From positions 181,953,250-182,017,249 of the forward strand of contig BTPG01000001.1 in assembly GCA_036245525.1 (NCBI GenBank): a stretch of DNA of 64,000 nt, in the 5' to 3' direction. A program made the translations under genes and the position numbers. This stretch comes from Semisulcospira habei. Its lineage: Eukaryota > Mollusca > Gastropoda > Semisulcospiridae. This document shows positions 32,228-43,084 of this stretch, piece by piece. Position 1 is the first letter of the stretch. Each line of letters opens with the position of its first letter. The notes beneath the pieces are model-generated. The model ran no database searches. It worked only from the letters and a program-made list of their open reading frames with translations, and was not told where the DNA came from.

Positions 32228-33084
32228 TCTATAAATAATAATAATTACGGTATTTATAATGCGCTTATCTTATAATAATTATAACTCTAAGCGCGCACTC
32301 ACAACTCGCGCACGCATGCGCACGCTTTAGACAACGACTCACGTACCACAAATAGTGAAATACATTACGACAGTCAGCTTAGGGTGGGGAGTGTGGTGGT
32401 ATAGTGCTAGAACTGTTGAAAGAGGTGAGTTTAGAGGGCGGACTGGAAGGAGGAGAGATAGTGTTTCTGATGGAGAGAGAGTGGGAGAGTGTTCCAGGTG
32501 GCTGGACCGTATACTGAGAAGGAGCGGGGGCCAAAAGTGCTTAGTTTGGTGCAGGGGATGTGGAGGCGGAGAGGGTCAGAGGCGGAGCGGAGGGAGCGGG
32601 GAGGAGTGTAGAGGTGAAGTAAGTTTGAGAGATAGGCGGGAGCGCAGTTGTTCAGGGATTTGTAGCAGAGAGACAGAATCTTGTATTGGATGCATTGGGG
32701 GATGGGAAGCCAGTGAAGGAGTTTGAGCAGGGGAGTGATGTGGTCGGATTTTTCCTTTCTGAGGACGAGGTGGGCAGTATTGTTCTGGACGCGCTGGAGA
32801 GTGAAAGTGGTGGAGTGAGGGAGGCCAGAAAGGAGAGAGTTGCAGTAGTTGATGCGGGATAGGATGAGAGAGACAGCGAGTTTGGTGGCAGCTTCGGTAG
32901 TGAGGTATTTTCTGATCTGACTGATGCGGCGGAGGTGGAAGTAGCATGCCTGGGCCGTGGCGGAGACGAAGCTGGTCATGGAAAAAGAGGAATCGAGGAT
33001 AAGGCTGAGGTTTTTGGCCGAGTCAGAGAGGGAGATGGGGGTGCTGTCGAGTTGAAGGTGGAGGGAGGGAGGGAGCTGGGAAAG
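32228..33084 (-). pseudogene. CR1-like LINE 3' part, 5'-truncated, minus strand
   Basis: The minus strand encodes the conserved C-terminal RT region (RRISQIRKYLTTEAATKL, RINYCNSLLSGLP, LLKLLHWLPI, KILSLCYKSLNN, WNTLPLSLHQKHYL). This is typical of CR1/L2-group LINEs. The 183-residue frame is open, the rest of the element is missing, and the 3' end is an AAT-rich tail at 32,228. Confidence 0.85.
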
Positions 33085-33324
33085 TTTCTATTGCTTATCA
33101 TACTGTTGGTTTTTTACCAATGACCCAATGCTGGCCCAACAATCAATTGCTGATTATACTGTTGGCTTCTAACTATGCGACTGTAATGATCAAAATGAGT
33201 GTACCCCTTAAAGTAACCAACAGTGGAGAATACTCAAGTATAAATATAACCTATTATTACCGTAAAGCAGAGACTGTAGAGATATCACAAGTATAAATGT
33301 AACATATTATTACTACAAATATTA

Positions 33325-33925
33325 TTACTTTCCGGTCTCCCTCACTCCACCATCTTCACTCTCCAACGCGTCCAGAACAATGCTGCCCGCCTCGTCCTCA
33401 GAAATAAAAAATCCGACCACATCACACCCCTGCTCAAACTCCTTCACTGGCTCCCCATCCCCCAACGCATCCAATACAAAGTTCTGTCTCTCTGCTACAA
33501 ATCCCTGAACAACTGCGCTCCTGCCTATCTCTCCAACTTACTTCACCCATACACACCTTCCCGCTCCCTCCGCTCTGCCTCCGACCCTCTCCGCCTCCAC
33601 ATCCCTCGCACCAAACTTAACACTTTCGGTCCCCACTCCTTCTCCGTCTACGGTCCATCCATCTGGAACACTCTCCCACTCTCTCTCCGTCAGAAACACT
33701 CTCTCTCCTCCTTCCAGTCCGCCCTCAAAACTCAACTCTTTCAACAGTTTTAGCACTATATCACCGCACTCCCCACCCCAAGCTGACCGTCATAATGTAT
33801 TTCACTGTTTGTGGTACGTGAGTCATTGTCTAAAGCGTGCGCATGCGTGCGCGAGTTGTGAGTGTGCGCTTAGAGTTATAATTATTATAAGATAAGCGCA
33901 TTATAAATACCGTAATTATTATTAA
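33325..33925 (+). pseudogene. CR1-like LINE 3' part, 5'-truncated, plus strand
   Basis: This is a second copy of the same LINE in the opposite orientation, shorter at the 5' end, with the same C-terminal RT residues and the tail GTGCGCATGCGTGCGCGAG followed by (ATT)n. The two copies point away from each other. Confidence 0.8.
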
Positions 33926-33968
33926 ATTATTATTATTATTTACAAAGCAGAAACTGTAGAGACATCAC

Positions 33969-34048
33969 CTCCGTGAAGAAGTTAAAAGGCACAGGTTCCG
34001 AGTTCTCCTCCCGAAGATATGTTGTCCAGTCAAACTCTTTACTGTAGC
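33969..34048 (-). CDS. MBT-repeat gene, exon 3 found
   Basis: This 80-nt exon has acceptor TGTCTCTTGCAG|GC and donor CACGGAG|GTGATG. It encodes YSKEFDWTTYLREENSEPV and PFNFFTE, the start of an MBT repeat (the aromatic-W-x-x-YL signature). It enters in phase 2 and ends in phase 0. It joins the 40,063-40,242 exon in frame. The continuing exon with the rest of this MBT repeat was not found. A 57-bp minisatellite begins 37 bp upstream of the acceptor and is in the same open frame. Confidence 0.72.
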
Positions 34049-34084
34049 CTGCAAGAGACACACCATTATATTCATGTACAGCAA

Positions 34085-34665
34085 ATGCAAAGCTAATGTT
34101 CCGTCGACATTCTACAGACATTAGATGTCCATGTACAGCAAACATAAAGCTAATGTTACATTCTACAGACATCAGATGTCCATGTACGGCAAACATAAAG
34201 CTAATGTTATATTCTACAGACATCAGATGTCCATGTACGGCAAACATCAAGCTAATGTTACGTTGACAATCTACAGACGAAAGATGTCCATGTACGGCAA
34301 ACATAAAGCTAATGTTACGTCGACAATCTACAGACGAAAGATGTCCATGTACGGCAAACATAAAGCTAATGTTACATCGACAATCTACAGACGAAAGATG
34401 TCCATGTACGGCAAACATAAAGCTAATGTTACGTCGACAATCTACAGACGAAAGATGTCCATGTACGGCAAACATAAAGCTAATGTTACGTCGACAATCT
34501 ACAGACGAAAGATGTCCATGTACGGCAAACATACAGCTAATGTTACGTCGACAATCTACAGATGTAAGATGTCCATGTATGGCAAACATCAAGCTAATGT
34601 TACATTCTACAGACATCAGATGTCCATGTACGGCAGACATCAAGCTAATGTTACATTCTGTCACT
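34085..34665. repeat. 57-bp minisatellite, about 10 copies
   Basis: The unit is GATGTCCATGTACGGCAAAC, ATAAAGCTAATGTTACGTCG, ACAATCTACAGACGAAA. At 57 bp (19 codons) the minus-strand frame is open across the whole array. Confidence 0.95.
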
Positions 34666-34718
34666 TCAACTTAACCCAGTACCTCAAGGCCGCATTTCCC
34701 AGATTTTAGAGGTGTCAC

Positions 34719-34907
34719 TTAACTCATTCAGCCCGGTGGCCGTATTTTTCCCAAATTTTGGAGGCGCCATCTAATAACTATACATCAGTTGCAGGAGATG
34801 GATCGACCGTGACAATTCAAGGGCAGATCTGGCTAATCTGGCACTACCCTTGAATTATCATGGTGGACCCATCTCCTGCTGTAGTGCGTCAGTGCTGAAT
34901 GGGTTAA
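34719..34907. mobile_element. TTAA MITE family 1
   Basis: TTAA lies at both ends, with a slightly shortened core (GGGCAGATCTGGCTAATCTG). Confidence 0.75.
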
Positions 34908-34930
34908 CAACAATTTACCAGTTCCAGAAA

Positions 34931-35030
34931 ATCATAATTCAAGGGCGTTGCCAGATTAGCTTGGCGGCAAGCTAATCTAGCACTACCCTTGATCCTGGTT
35001 GATTCATCTCCATCGGGGCTAAATTAGGGG
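34931..35030. repeat. TTAA MITE family 1, core fragment
   Basis: ATAATTCAAGGGCGTTGCCA and the inverse core are present; both outer ends are lost. Confidence 0.6.
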
Positions 35031-35054
35031 AAAACAAGAACATAGTCCAACTGC

Positions 35055-35125
35055 AATAAACACAGATTCTCATCAGCACTCACACTGCTGTAGCCCCATG
35101 AGGATCTATGCGTCTTTCTCACACC
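35055..35125. repeat. CATGAGGATC hairpin family, diverged copy
   Basis: AGATTCTCATCAGCACTCAC and GTAGCCCCATGAGGATCTAT form an imperfect hairpin of the family at 14,067, 41,612 and 42,752. Confidence 0.5.
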
Positions 35126-35268
35126 ACTTTGCATTGATCGTAGTTCTTTGCCTATGGCTGCTGCAAGACCAACTTCCCGCAGCACAGTATGGGCGGTGAG
35201 ATCTGTCCAGGCAAGGTTCGCTTACAGTTATGGTGTGTGTGCTTGGCTATTTTCAGAGCTGAATGTGT

Positions 35269-36554
35269 CGTTACACGCCTGTGATGAAGCTCTATGCTCG
35301 TACATAGTGCTCACACAGTAGGATAAATACGGTACGGTTGTTGTTAACGGTTTGTTTGTGCCGATAGTCCGTGAGGCCGAGATCCACGTGAAATCTTTAA
35401 GACATGGTTAGCACGTGAGTTTTAGTGAGTTCTGTTATAGTGAGTTCTAGGCAAAAGTTTAGTCTGTCAGAGCAGAAATACGTTAATATGGGCTTTCTTG
35501 TCAGAGGGATCAGATGTGTTTGAGATACCTAGCCCGTATTCCAAGACTCTGAAACCTAGAATTCAGGTATGTTTCTATATATGTAGTATTGATAGTTGCC
35601 TAGTTAAAGACAGTATGCGTTGCTAAGAGTAATTTGCTTGTATAGTGTTGGCCGGTTTGGTTCAGTTATGTTGGTTTAGAATTCAGTGAAGTAACCGGTG
35701 TTTTTGGTATACAGTTATTTACCGAGATGGATGACTAAAGGAATGTAAGGTGTGTATGCCTAAGTCGCTATGAAGGTAGTACGCGGTTGGTTAAGCATAG
35801 TCTTTTCCAGTGTATAGAGTAGTGTATAGCGAGAGTGTTAGGCTATAGTCTGTTTCAAGATAGTGACAGAGATATGGGGGTGTTACGGAAGTAGTTCGGT
35901 TATGAAGCACGTGTGTGTGAATGAACGTGTGAGTTGTTTGTATCGGCCAAGTTACGTAATGTTTCTCATGTCATCCAATATGTTGTGTGTTTAGCAAGCG
36001 TTACGTTTGGATCCTTGTTGTTGTGTTTAGAGTGCTTGTAAAGAGTGAAACGACGGACGCCGAGACGTCAGTCACCAGACCTAACGTGAGGTCATCACCC
36101 CTCCAGCTCTTCACTCAGGGAGTGAAGCGATCGGGACCGAGACACCCGAGTTGAAGCGAGAACTGCGCTACGGCACGAGGACGTCCGTGATAAAGACACA
36201 GGACGACAGGAAAGAGCGTACAACGGACTTGCACGCCTAGACGTGAGAAGGACCAACGTAACCAGGCAATAACATCAGACAGGTTGGAGACTGTGAGAAC
36301 TGATACCTAGCCTGGCAAGGATATTGTGTGTGTGTATGTGATATTAAGACGTGATAGTGGGGAAGGAGTGATGTATATAGCTTGATAGTTTTGTGAGCAT
36401 TCTTCTTTTATATTGTATAAAGTTACTTTAGAAAGGGAGCCCGTGTGTTGAGTTTTACCGCATGAATGCGCCCGTCTGAGTCAGTGGCGGTGTATGCGTC
36501 TGTTGCGTGAGAGTCTGTACGTGCGACTGTGAGCAAGTCTGCGTGCGTTAAAAC
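35269..36554. repeat. Dispersed LTR-like repeat, copy B
   Basis: Uninterrupted homologue of 4,180-7,934. It starts near TGTCGTTACACGCC and ends near GTCTGCGTGCGTTA. Where copy A has 2.5 kb of 14-mers, this copy has only GGTATGTTTCTATATATG (about 35,567). No protein is encoded; a solo LTR is one explanation. Confidence 0.65.
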
Positions 36555-36586
36555 GCCGTTACTTGGCAAGTGCACAGGATCCAAAA

Positions 36587-37178
36587 ATAAACTCTCAACA
36601 GACTTACTGAGTGGCAGGTGTACATAATAAAGAAACTCTCAACAGAATTACTGAGTGGCAGGTGTACATAATAAAGAAACTCTCAACAGAATTACTGAGT
36701 GGCAGGTGTACATAATAAAGAAACTCTCAACAGAATTACTGAGTGGCAGGTGTACATAATAAAGAAACTCTCAACAGAATTACTGAGTGGCAGGTGTACA
36801 TAATAAAGAAACTCTCAACAGAATTACTGAGTGGCAGGTGTACATAATAAAGAAACTCTCAACAGAATTACTGAGTGGCATAATAAAGAAACTCTCAACA
36901 GAATTACTGAGTGGCATAATAAAGAAACTCTCAACAGACTTACTGAGTGGCAGGTGTACATAATAAAGAAACTCTCAACAGAATTACTGAGTGGCAGGTG
37001 TACATAATAAAGAAACTCTCAACAGAATTACTGAGTGGCATAATAAAGAAACTCTCAACAGAATTACTGAGTGGCAGGTGTACATAATAAAGAAACTCTC
37101 AACAGACTTACTGAGTGGCAGGTGTACATAATAAAGAAACTCTCAACAGACTTACTGAGTGGCAGGTGCATATAATAA
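36587..37178. repeat. 44-bp minisatellite, about 13 copies
   Basis: The unit is ACTGAGTGGCAGGTGTACAT then AATAAAGAAACTCTCAACAG and AATT. Several 34-bp units lack the AGGTGTACAT decamer. Confidence 0.95.
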
Positions 37179-37204
37179 AGAAAATTTACTTAGTAGCAAA
37201 TGAG

Positions 37205-37417
37205 TTAACTCATTCAGTCCGGTGCACATATTTCCCAAATTTTGGAGGCGTCATCTAACAACTATGTACCTGTTGCAGGAGATGGATTGACCATGATAAT
37301 TCAAGGGCAGTTCCAGATTAGCTTGGCACCTGACGGTGCCAAGCTAATCTGGCACTGCCCTTGAATTATCATGGTTGACCCATTCCTGCTGTAGTGCGTC
37401 AGGACTGCATGGGTTAA
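37205..37417. mobile_element. TTAA MITE family 1, full copy
   Basis: TTAA lies at 37,205 and 37,414. The palindromic core is GCTTGGCACCTGACGGTGCC. Confidence 0.8.
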
Positions 37418-37419
37418 TT

Positions 37420-39150
37420 AAATGTCTGGGACTCCCTGGCATGGAAATTAAGTAATTTAAAAAAATACAAGCAGCAAGTACTGGCAGTGAAGGAAATAAA
37501 CAAGGTGGGACACCAGCCCAAAGTTGTTCCTGTTTTTAAGCTTATCCTTCAGATCCATCTCCTTCTACACCAACCTACCCTCTGATCCACACACATTAGC
37601 ACACAGAAATAAAGACAGACACATGGCGGTTCCTGCCATGCGTCAGCTCTGTGGTCTGGCGTAGTGATAGCTACTCTGAAGAAGAATAATAGCACGAGCA
37701 GTCAAATGACATCACTTCAAGCTTCACATCATGACATTATTAGTCCCACGACACCGTGTTCACAGTGATGACTCTGTTATACGTCACTCATCGCAGTACT
37801 AACATTTTACGTAGGATCAAACTTTGCAATTTTCTTGCTGATTTTCACACCTACAGCTTACAGGTCACAATCTGACTTTAATCCTACCCCAGAGCCAGGA
37901 CAAACAGTAGGCTTATGCAAACACTGTTTATGAAACATCTTGACAAGATTTTTTTTTCGTAAAAGAAAAGTCAAAGTTATGTTGTTTTAAAAATAACTCC
38001 GAAAAAGTGGTGCAGAAAATTATTTGACCAATTGACCAAATCGCACCCGACAGCCGAGATAAACTGTAGGCTTGTGTAAATACTGTATAGGAAAAATAAT
38101 GCGATTATTAATATTATGGTTGACCCATCTCCTGCTGTAGTGCATCAGGGCTGAATGGGTTAAAACTCGTTTCGTCAGTATATAGTGATCAGAGCGTCTC
38201 ACAATCAATGTACAAATGGTTTCTGATCAGACCAAAATATTCAGATCTTACAACAGGCGAAAGACGTGAGATTGCTGAATCTAAATCGTTCAGATCTACA
38301 GTGCTCTATTGAGCGCTGAATGCAGAATTTTGGATTTCTATGAATGCACACTTTTGCTCCAAGGTCAAGCAGTTCACAAACAAATCATAAAAATCTTCGA
38401 TCTCACCCTTTGTATCTTTGATTATTGCACATTATGCTTTGCCAAATCATTAGAGCACCTACCTGCGAAAATCTGCAGGTCCTTTCGAAACAACTCGCAG
38501 CTGCAGATGATGTTTGTGCCTATTCTGGACACGGGCAGTTACGTTTTCCTGTATATTACGATTATACACTTTCTTCAGTCTCACTCTGCCATGTTGACTA
38601 GATTCAGCTGCAGATTTCTCTAAACAACACGTTTTAGCTTGTAATCCGCCAAAAAACATACTAGCAAGGTGCGAGTTGTATCCGACGTGAAGTTAGCAGA
38701 ACAGACTCGGAAATACATTTGAACCAATCAGAGATGCACATTTATGTGGTGCTCCTGATCGAAATCGTCATAAGACCAAATTTGGAAGTTATCGACAAAT
38801 TCCTAGGTTTGCCTCAGGCAGTTTTTTGCCATTGATTGTTCGTTTAGGTTAGGATGAAGGACAAATTACTGCAAGGGAGAAAAGTGGCTTTCAAACAACA
38901 TAACTTGTTTCAATGTGGTAAGAAGAATGTGCGCTTTGACCAGGTTCGAAAGTAGGCAGAATGCACCTATTTTGAGGAGGGAAAATGTAAACAAACTCCG
39001 GGTACTTTGTTTATTTAACATTTATAGTGTTCAATAAAAGCTCTGAGGAAAAAGGAGTATGTTTTCGCATACAGGACACTCAAAACTTGCAGGAAATCCG
39101 AAAAAAAACAAACAGCCAACATGACAGATTTTTCACATTGGAAGTGTCCT
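37420..39150. other. Mostly unannotatable intronic or intergenic sequence
   Basis: Apart from a 50-bp family-1 MITE end at 38,115-38,163, I see no repeat family. A minus-strand frame ending DFRR at 38,459 is followed by a plausible donor (GCAG|GTAGGT) and could be a 5' exon, but nothing else supports it. Confidence 0.4.
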
Positions 39151-39164
39151 AGCTCTCCTTAAAG

Positions 39165-39440
39165 CCTTGACCTTTCAGTGGAGCCACCCAAGTAAGCCTT
39201 GACCTTTCAGTGGGGCCCCCCAAGTAAGTATGCACAGGAAGTATCTTTCATCAGGCATCTCTGTACCAAGTTTGGCTTGAAGTTGAAAACAGTATTTGAC
39301 AAGACAATTTTACCTTTTTATTGACCTTATTTAACTTTGACCCTTGAGGTCACTCAAATTATGGTATGTCTAAAAAAGTGTTGCCACAAAGTATATCACA
39401 GTGCCAAGTTTGAAATGCACAGCTTAAATAGTTAATGAGA
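39165..39440. repeat. Degenerate repeats of about 165 bp, third block
   Basis: Contains CCTTGACCTTTCAGTGG twice, CATCTCTGTACCAAGTTTGG, and ACTTTGACCCTTGAGGTCAC. Confidence 0.7.
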
Positions 39441-39531
39441 AAATGTTAATGTAAAACTGTACTTTTTACCCCAGCCAGATGGGTGATGGACGGGTGGCTG
39501 GACAATTACATAGTGTTTGCTAATGCATGTG

Positions 39532-39620
39532 AGCCAAGAAAGAGAATATAGTGACAAGAAATAGAATATAGTGACAAGAAAGAGAATATAGTGACAAGAA
39601 AGAGAATATAGTGACAAGAA
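39532..39620. repeat. 20-22-bp minisatellite, 4 copies
   Basis: AGTGACAAGAAAGAGAATAT is repeated head to tail. Confidence 0.85.
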
Positions 39621-40062
39621 AAATGGTAATGGTAATCTACACAGACATAATTATCAGAAGCAAATTAATACTGACCCTGACTGATAGGAAAATGGTATCA
39701 ATGTTAAACACCCAGGTAAAAGGTGAAAGATGAAAGGTGGACAATGTGAGAACTGGGAAGCACAGACAGGGCTCCAGGAGCCGCCTATGCGCTAGTGGGG
39801 AGTCAAAACAAATTTTTTTTTTTTTGCATTCAACACATCTTTTTGTCATTTTACCTGCAATCTACCCATAAAATGAATATTGTTTTTACTGGTGTAAGCA
39901 AAGGTTCCATCACTGAAAATGTGTAAATTTCAATACAAAAGATTTTCTAAGTTACTGGACTCAAAATAAATTATTGCTCAAAGCTTGCAAGGTTTGCATC
40001 TCTGTCTTTTCCACGTCAACTTTCACCTCTGCATGAAGACCAGAATGAAAACTAGCACATAC

Positions 40063-40242
40063 TTTTGGGCGCTTGTAATTTGGAGTTGATTTTCCCCGTG
40101 TACATCCCCACCTCCTCCATCCAGCCCAGAGGGTGAAGGTCGGCGCTGTCTGGCTCCGCCCAGTAATCATACCGTGACGTCCATCCATCAAAGTGGATCA
40201 GGATTGACCCTCCGTTACCAGCTCTTTCTGGCTTCACGTCCA
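40063..40242 (-). CDS. MBT-repeat gene, exon 2 found
   Basis: This is a 180-nt exon. The acceptor is TGTACACTTTCAG|TG and the donor CCCAAAA|GTATGT is strong. It encodes the second half of an MBT repeat. The signature ILIHFDGWTSRYDYW contains the aromatic cage and FDGW, and ADLHPLGWMEEVG contains the HPxGW motif. MBT repeats bind mono- and dimethyl-lysine on histone tails in Polycomb-type and L3MBTL/SFMBT-type chromatin proteins. The entry and exit phases fit exons 42,888-42,975 and 33,969-34,048. Which MBT family this is cannot be decided from one and a half repeats. Confidence 0.85.
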
Positions 40243-40639
40243 CTGAAAGTGTACACATAACATTTTTTTTAAAAACTATAAGAAAACCCCACACCAAACA
40301 AACATACATAAACATTGAAAACAAAATTTGACAAAAAAAATAAATTAACAAGATAGGCAAAGTCCTCATGGCTCACGTGTATGACCTATCTACATGTGTG
40401 ACCTTTTTTTTTTACTCTAAGCTGGCAATGTTTTTGTTTCATATACATGTACATTGAAATACTTACTTTGTGTATATTGTCTCGTAGTTTTGTAGCAACG
40501 GCAGGATTGAAAAATGGCTATGTTTGTGATGATGTCAATGCCTCAACCGTTGATAAATAAAGCTTCATTGCACCATTGACTCATTGTGACAATAAGCACC
40601 AACACAATCCAAATATTCTCAAAATTTAATCAGTTTTCA

Positions 40640-41440
40640 CACATCTGTCAAATCCCCCTGACCCTTGACCTTTGCGATGAGTCGACTAAATTAGTATACA
40701 TAGGTAGGTCTTATCATCATCAGCTACCTTTGTGCCAAATTTGATTGAAAAGTGTGCCAAAATAATGATAATAACTACAATTCTATCAAAAACTGGCATT
40801 TTACGCATTTGCAGACCTCTTGTGACCTTGACCTTTCCAAGGGGTCATCCAAATTAGTATGCATAGATAGGTCTTACCATCAGGTATCTCTGTAGCAAGT
40901 TTGGGTTTGAAGTTGTGAATAGTATTTGAGAAAAAAAAAATCTTTTGTCACGTCAAAATATGGATTTTTTTTTTTTTACCTATTTCATGAGCTCTTGTGA
41001 CCCTTCACCTTTCCGAGGGGTCATCCAAATTGGTATGCATAGATAGCTGGGTCTTACCATCAGGTATCTCTGTAGCAAGTTTGGGTTTGAAGTTGTGCAT
41101 AGTATTTGAGAAAAAAACATCATATATATATGCTATTTTTTACCTATTTTTTTTTTGCTCGTGACCCTTGACCTATCCGAGAGATCAACCAAATTAGTAT
41201 GCATAGAAAGGTCTTCCCATCAGGTATCTTCATCCCAAGTTTTGATTTGACGTTGTAAATTAGTATTTGGAAAAAAAATTATGTCACAACACAGCTATTT
41301 TTGACCGATTTCCTGATCCTGTGACCTTGACCTTTGTGAGAGGTCACTCAAATTGGTATGATGAGAAAGATCTTGCTACAAAGTATCCTTGGGCCAAGTT
41401 TGAAGACTGTGTCTTGAATGGTCTCCGAGAAAATGCCAAC
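40640..41440. repeat. Degenerate repeats of about 165 bp, fourth block
   Basis: About five units occur. The best pair (40,830-40,930 and 41,000-41,115) share AGGGGTCATCCAAATT, GCATAGATAG and CATCAGGTATCTCTGTAGCA. Confidence 0.8.
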
Positions 41441-41611
41441 GTGGGTTTACCACAGAAGATGGTGGACAGACGACTGACAATGGACGATGGACGACGGATG
41501 GACAACCACTGGCCCAGAACATAGACTCACTTTTGCTTTGCACATGAGCCAAAAAAAAAACCCACATAAATATGTCCCAAGCCAGGACATGGCAAACATG
41601 ACCCAAGCACA

Positions 41612-41667
41612 AGGCATAGATCCTCATGAGCCCCCGCATCTGCGGGGGCTCATGAGGATCTATGCCT
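41612..41667. repeat. CATGAGGATC hairpin family, perfect copy
   Basis: Two perfect 27-bp arms (AGGCATAGATCCTCATGAGC plus CCCCGCA and its inverse) are separated by 2 bp. They would form a very stable hairpin. Confidence 0.85.
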
Positions 41668-42354
41668 CTTTCTTAATCTCTTCATGTCTGTGCTTCTCTC
41701 AAAGATCCAAGTGAACTGAAGAACACTTCATAGATCTTGTCAATTTTTTCCCGTTTCTGAAAGATTTGGGACAGTACCGCAGAACTATCTTTGAGAGACC
41801 ACCCTTATCAGATCCCCTGTCACTAAAGACCATCATTGAGGTAGATGAATTAAGCCCCCTAAATGATGGTCTTTAATGACGGTGACATGTTTTGCCCTTC
41901 AACACTTGTCATGAGCACTTGTCTTTTAAGACCATGCACTTTTTCTTGCACAGAAAACGATGGTTCCTGCAAACAGGTTTTACAAATTCACCGATGGACA
42001 GAGATCAGGCTGCTTACAGCACACCAATCACGGTACATGCATGTACTATGATGGATATATAATAAAATCAGGCTGCTTACAGCACACCTTACAAGTACTA
42101 TCACTTAATCTTCAGTGGAACTATAACACTTTCTTTTCTGACATGCATTAACAAGATCCCACACCACAAACAAAATAATTTGAACAATATCAGCACAAAA
42201 AAAATAAAATCAGAAATAAGGAGGGTTGATTTTATTTAGAGGTAAATTTTCAGGTAAAATTCACACTATGTTCAGAACACTGAAACCTTAAATGATAAAT
42301 TCAGAACACTGAAACCTTAAATGATAAATCTCAATATGAAAGTGTCTTTGAACT

Positions 42355-42572
42355 CTAATCATTTGGAATACACCAGTGTGTGAAACAAGTCTGACTAAAA
42401 TAGTTCAAGGGTAGTGCCAGAATAGCTTGGCGCCTCTAGGCACCAAGCTATTCTGGCACCACCCTTGAACTAAAGCCATTGGTCTTTATCCTTATCTGTG
42501 AGTACTATAATGTAGCGTGCAAATGGCAGTGGACACATTTGAAGCTTTTAGCCTCAGTATGATATGGGTTAA
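42355..42572. mobile_element. TTAA MITE family 2, reverse orientation
   Basis: The right border is TTAA 42,569-42,572 and the left border has decayed to CTAA. The core is GCTTGGCGCCTCTAGGCACC. Confidence 0.75.
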
Positions 42573-42751
42573 GTAAATAGCAGCAGAGTGTACTGTTGAC
42601 AAAGCACAACCTGGCAGGTGCCAGGCTAATCAGGATCTAACCTTAACCCCTTCACTGCCCGTGGATGCGGATTGCATTCTCAAATCGTTGAAAATTCAAC
42701 ATCGAGGATCCCCACCATCAAAGGACCAAGGATACACGGTGATTACAGCAA

Positions 42752-42811
42752 GAGGCACAGATCCTCATGAGCCCCGCAATTGCGGGGGCTGAAGAGGATT
42801 ATGCCTCTTGC
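42752..42811. repeat. CATGAGGATC hairpin family, copy
   Basis: AGAGGCACAGATCCTCATGA pairs with GGCTGAAGAGGATTATGCCT around CCCCGCAATTGCGGGGG. It lies about 75 bp from the end of the adjacent MBT exon, in the downstream intron. Confidence 0.7.
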
Positions 42812-42887
42812 AGCTGGATGGAGTCAGATTTTTCTCGGCAGTGTAGGGGTGAGGTGAAGTGGAGCGTGTCTGTCTTGATTCGCGTAC

Positions 42888-42975
42888 CAATTGACGCCAC
42901 ACAGACGAGACTGGGGTTGAGTCGGTCCACAGCTTCCAGTCGCATTCCCACCTCCACGTCAGACTTGCCTACCCC
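42888..42975 (-). CDS. MBT-repeat gene, exon 1 found
   Basis: This 88-nt exon has acceptor GCGGCTGTTTCAG|GGG and donor TCAATTG|GTACGC. It encodes GVGKSDVEVGMRLEAVDRL and NPSLVCVASI, the first half of an MBT repeat (GMxLEAVDRxNP...VCVAS signature). It enters in phase 0 and leaves one base that the next exon completes, placing Val-Asp-Val at the junction exactly where MBT repeats have it. Exons further 5' would lie above 43 kb and were not identified; they may be beyond the Polinton. Confidence 0.8.
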
Positions 42976-43084
42976 CTGAAACAGCCGCAATCATCACTCA
43001 AGCAACGGTCACATGCCCAAAAAACAGATGATGAAGATAACGATGAGGAGGAGGAGGATAACCAATTAATGACCTTTTACAAGG

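Noticed and set aside
38459..38659. 66-codon minus-strand ORF with a good donor after DFRR
   Set aside because: No partner exon, no domain and no phase support; it could be a first exon but cannot be claimed.
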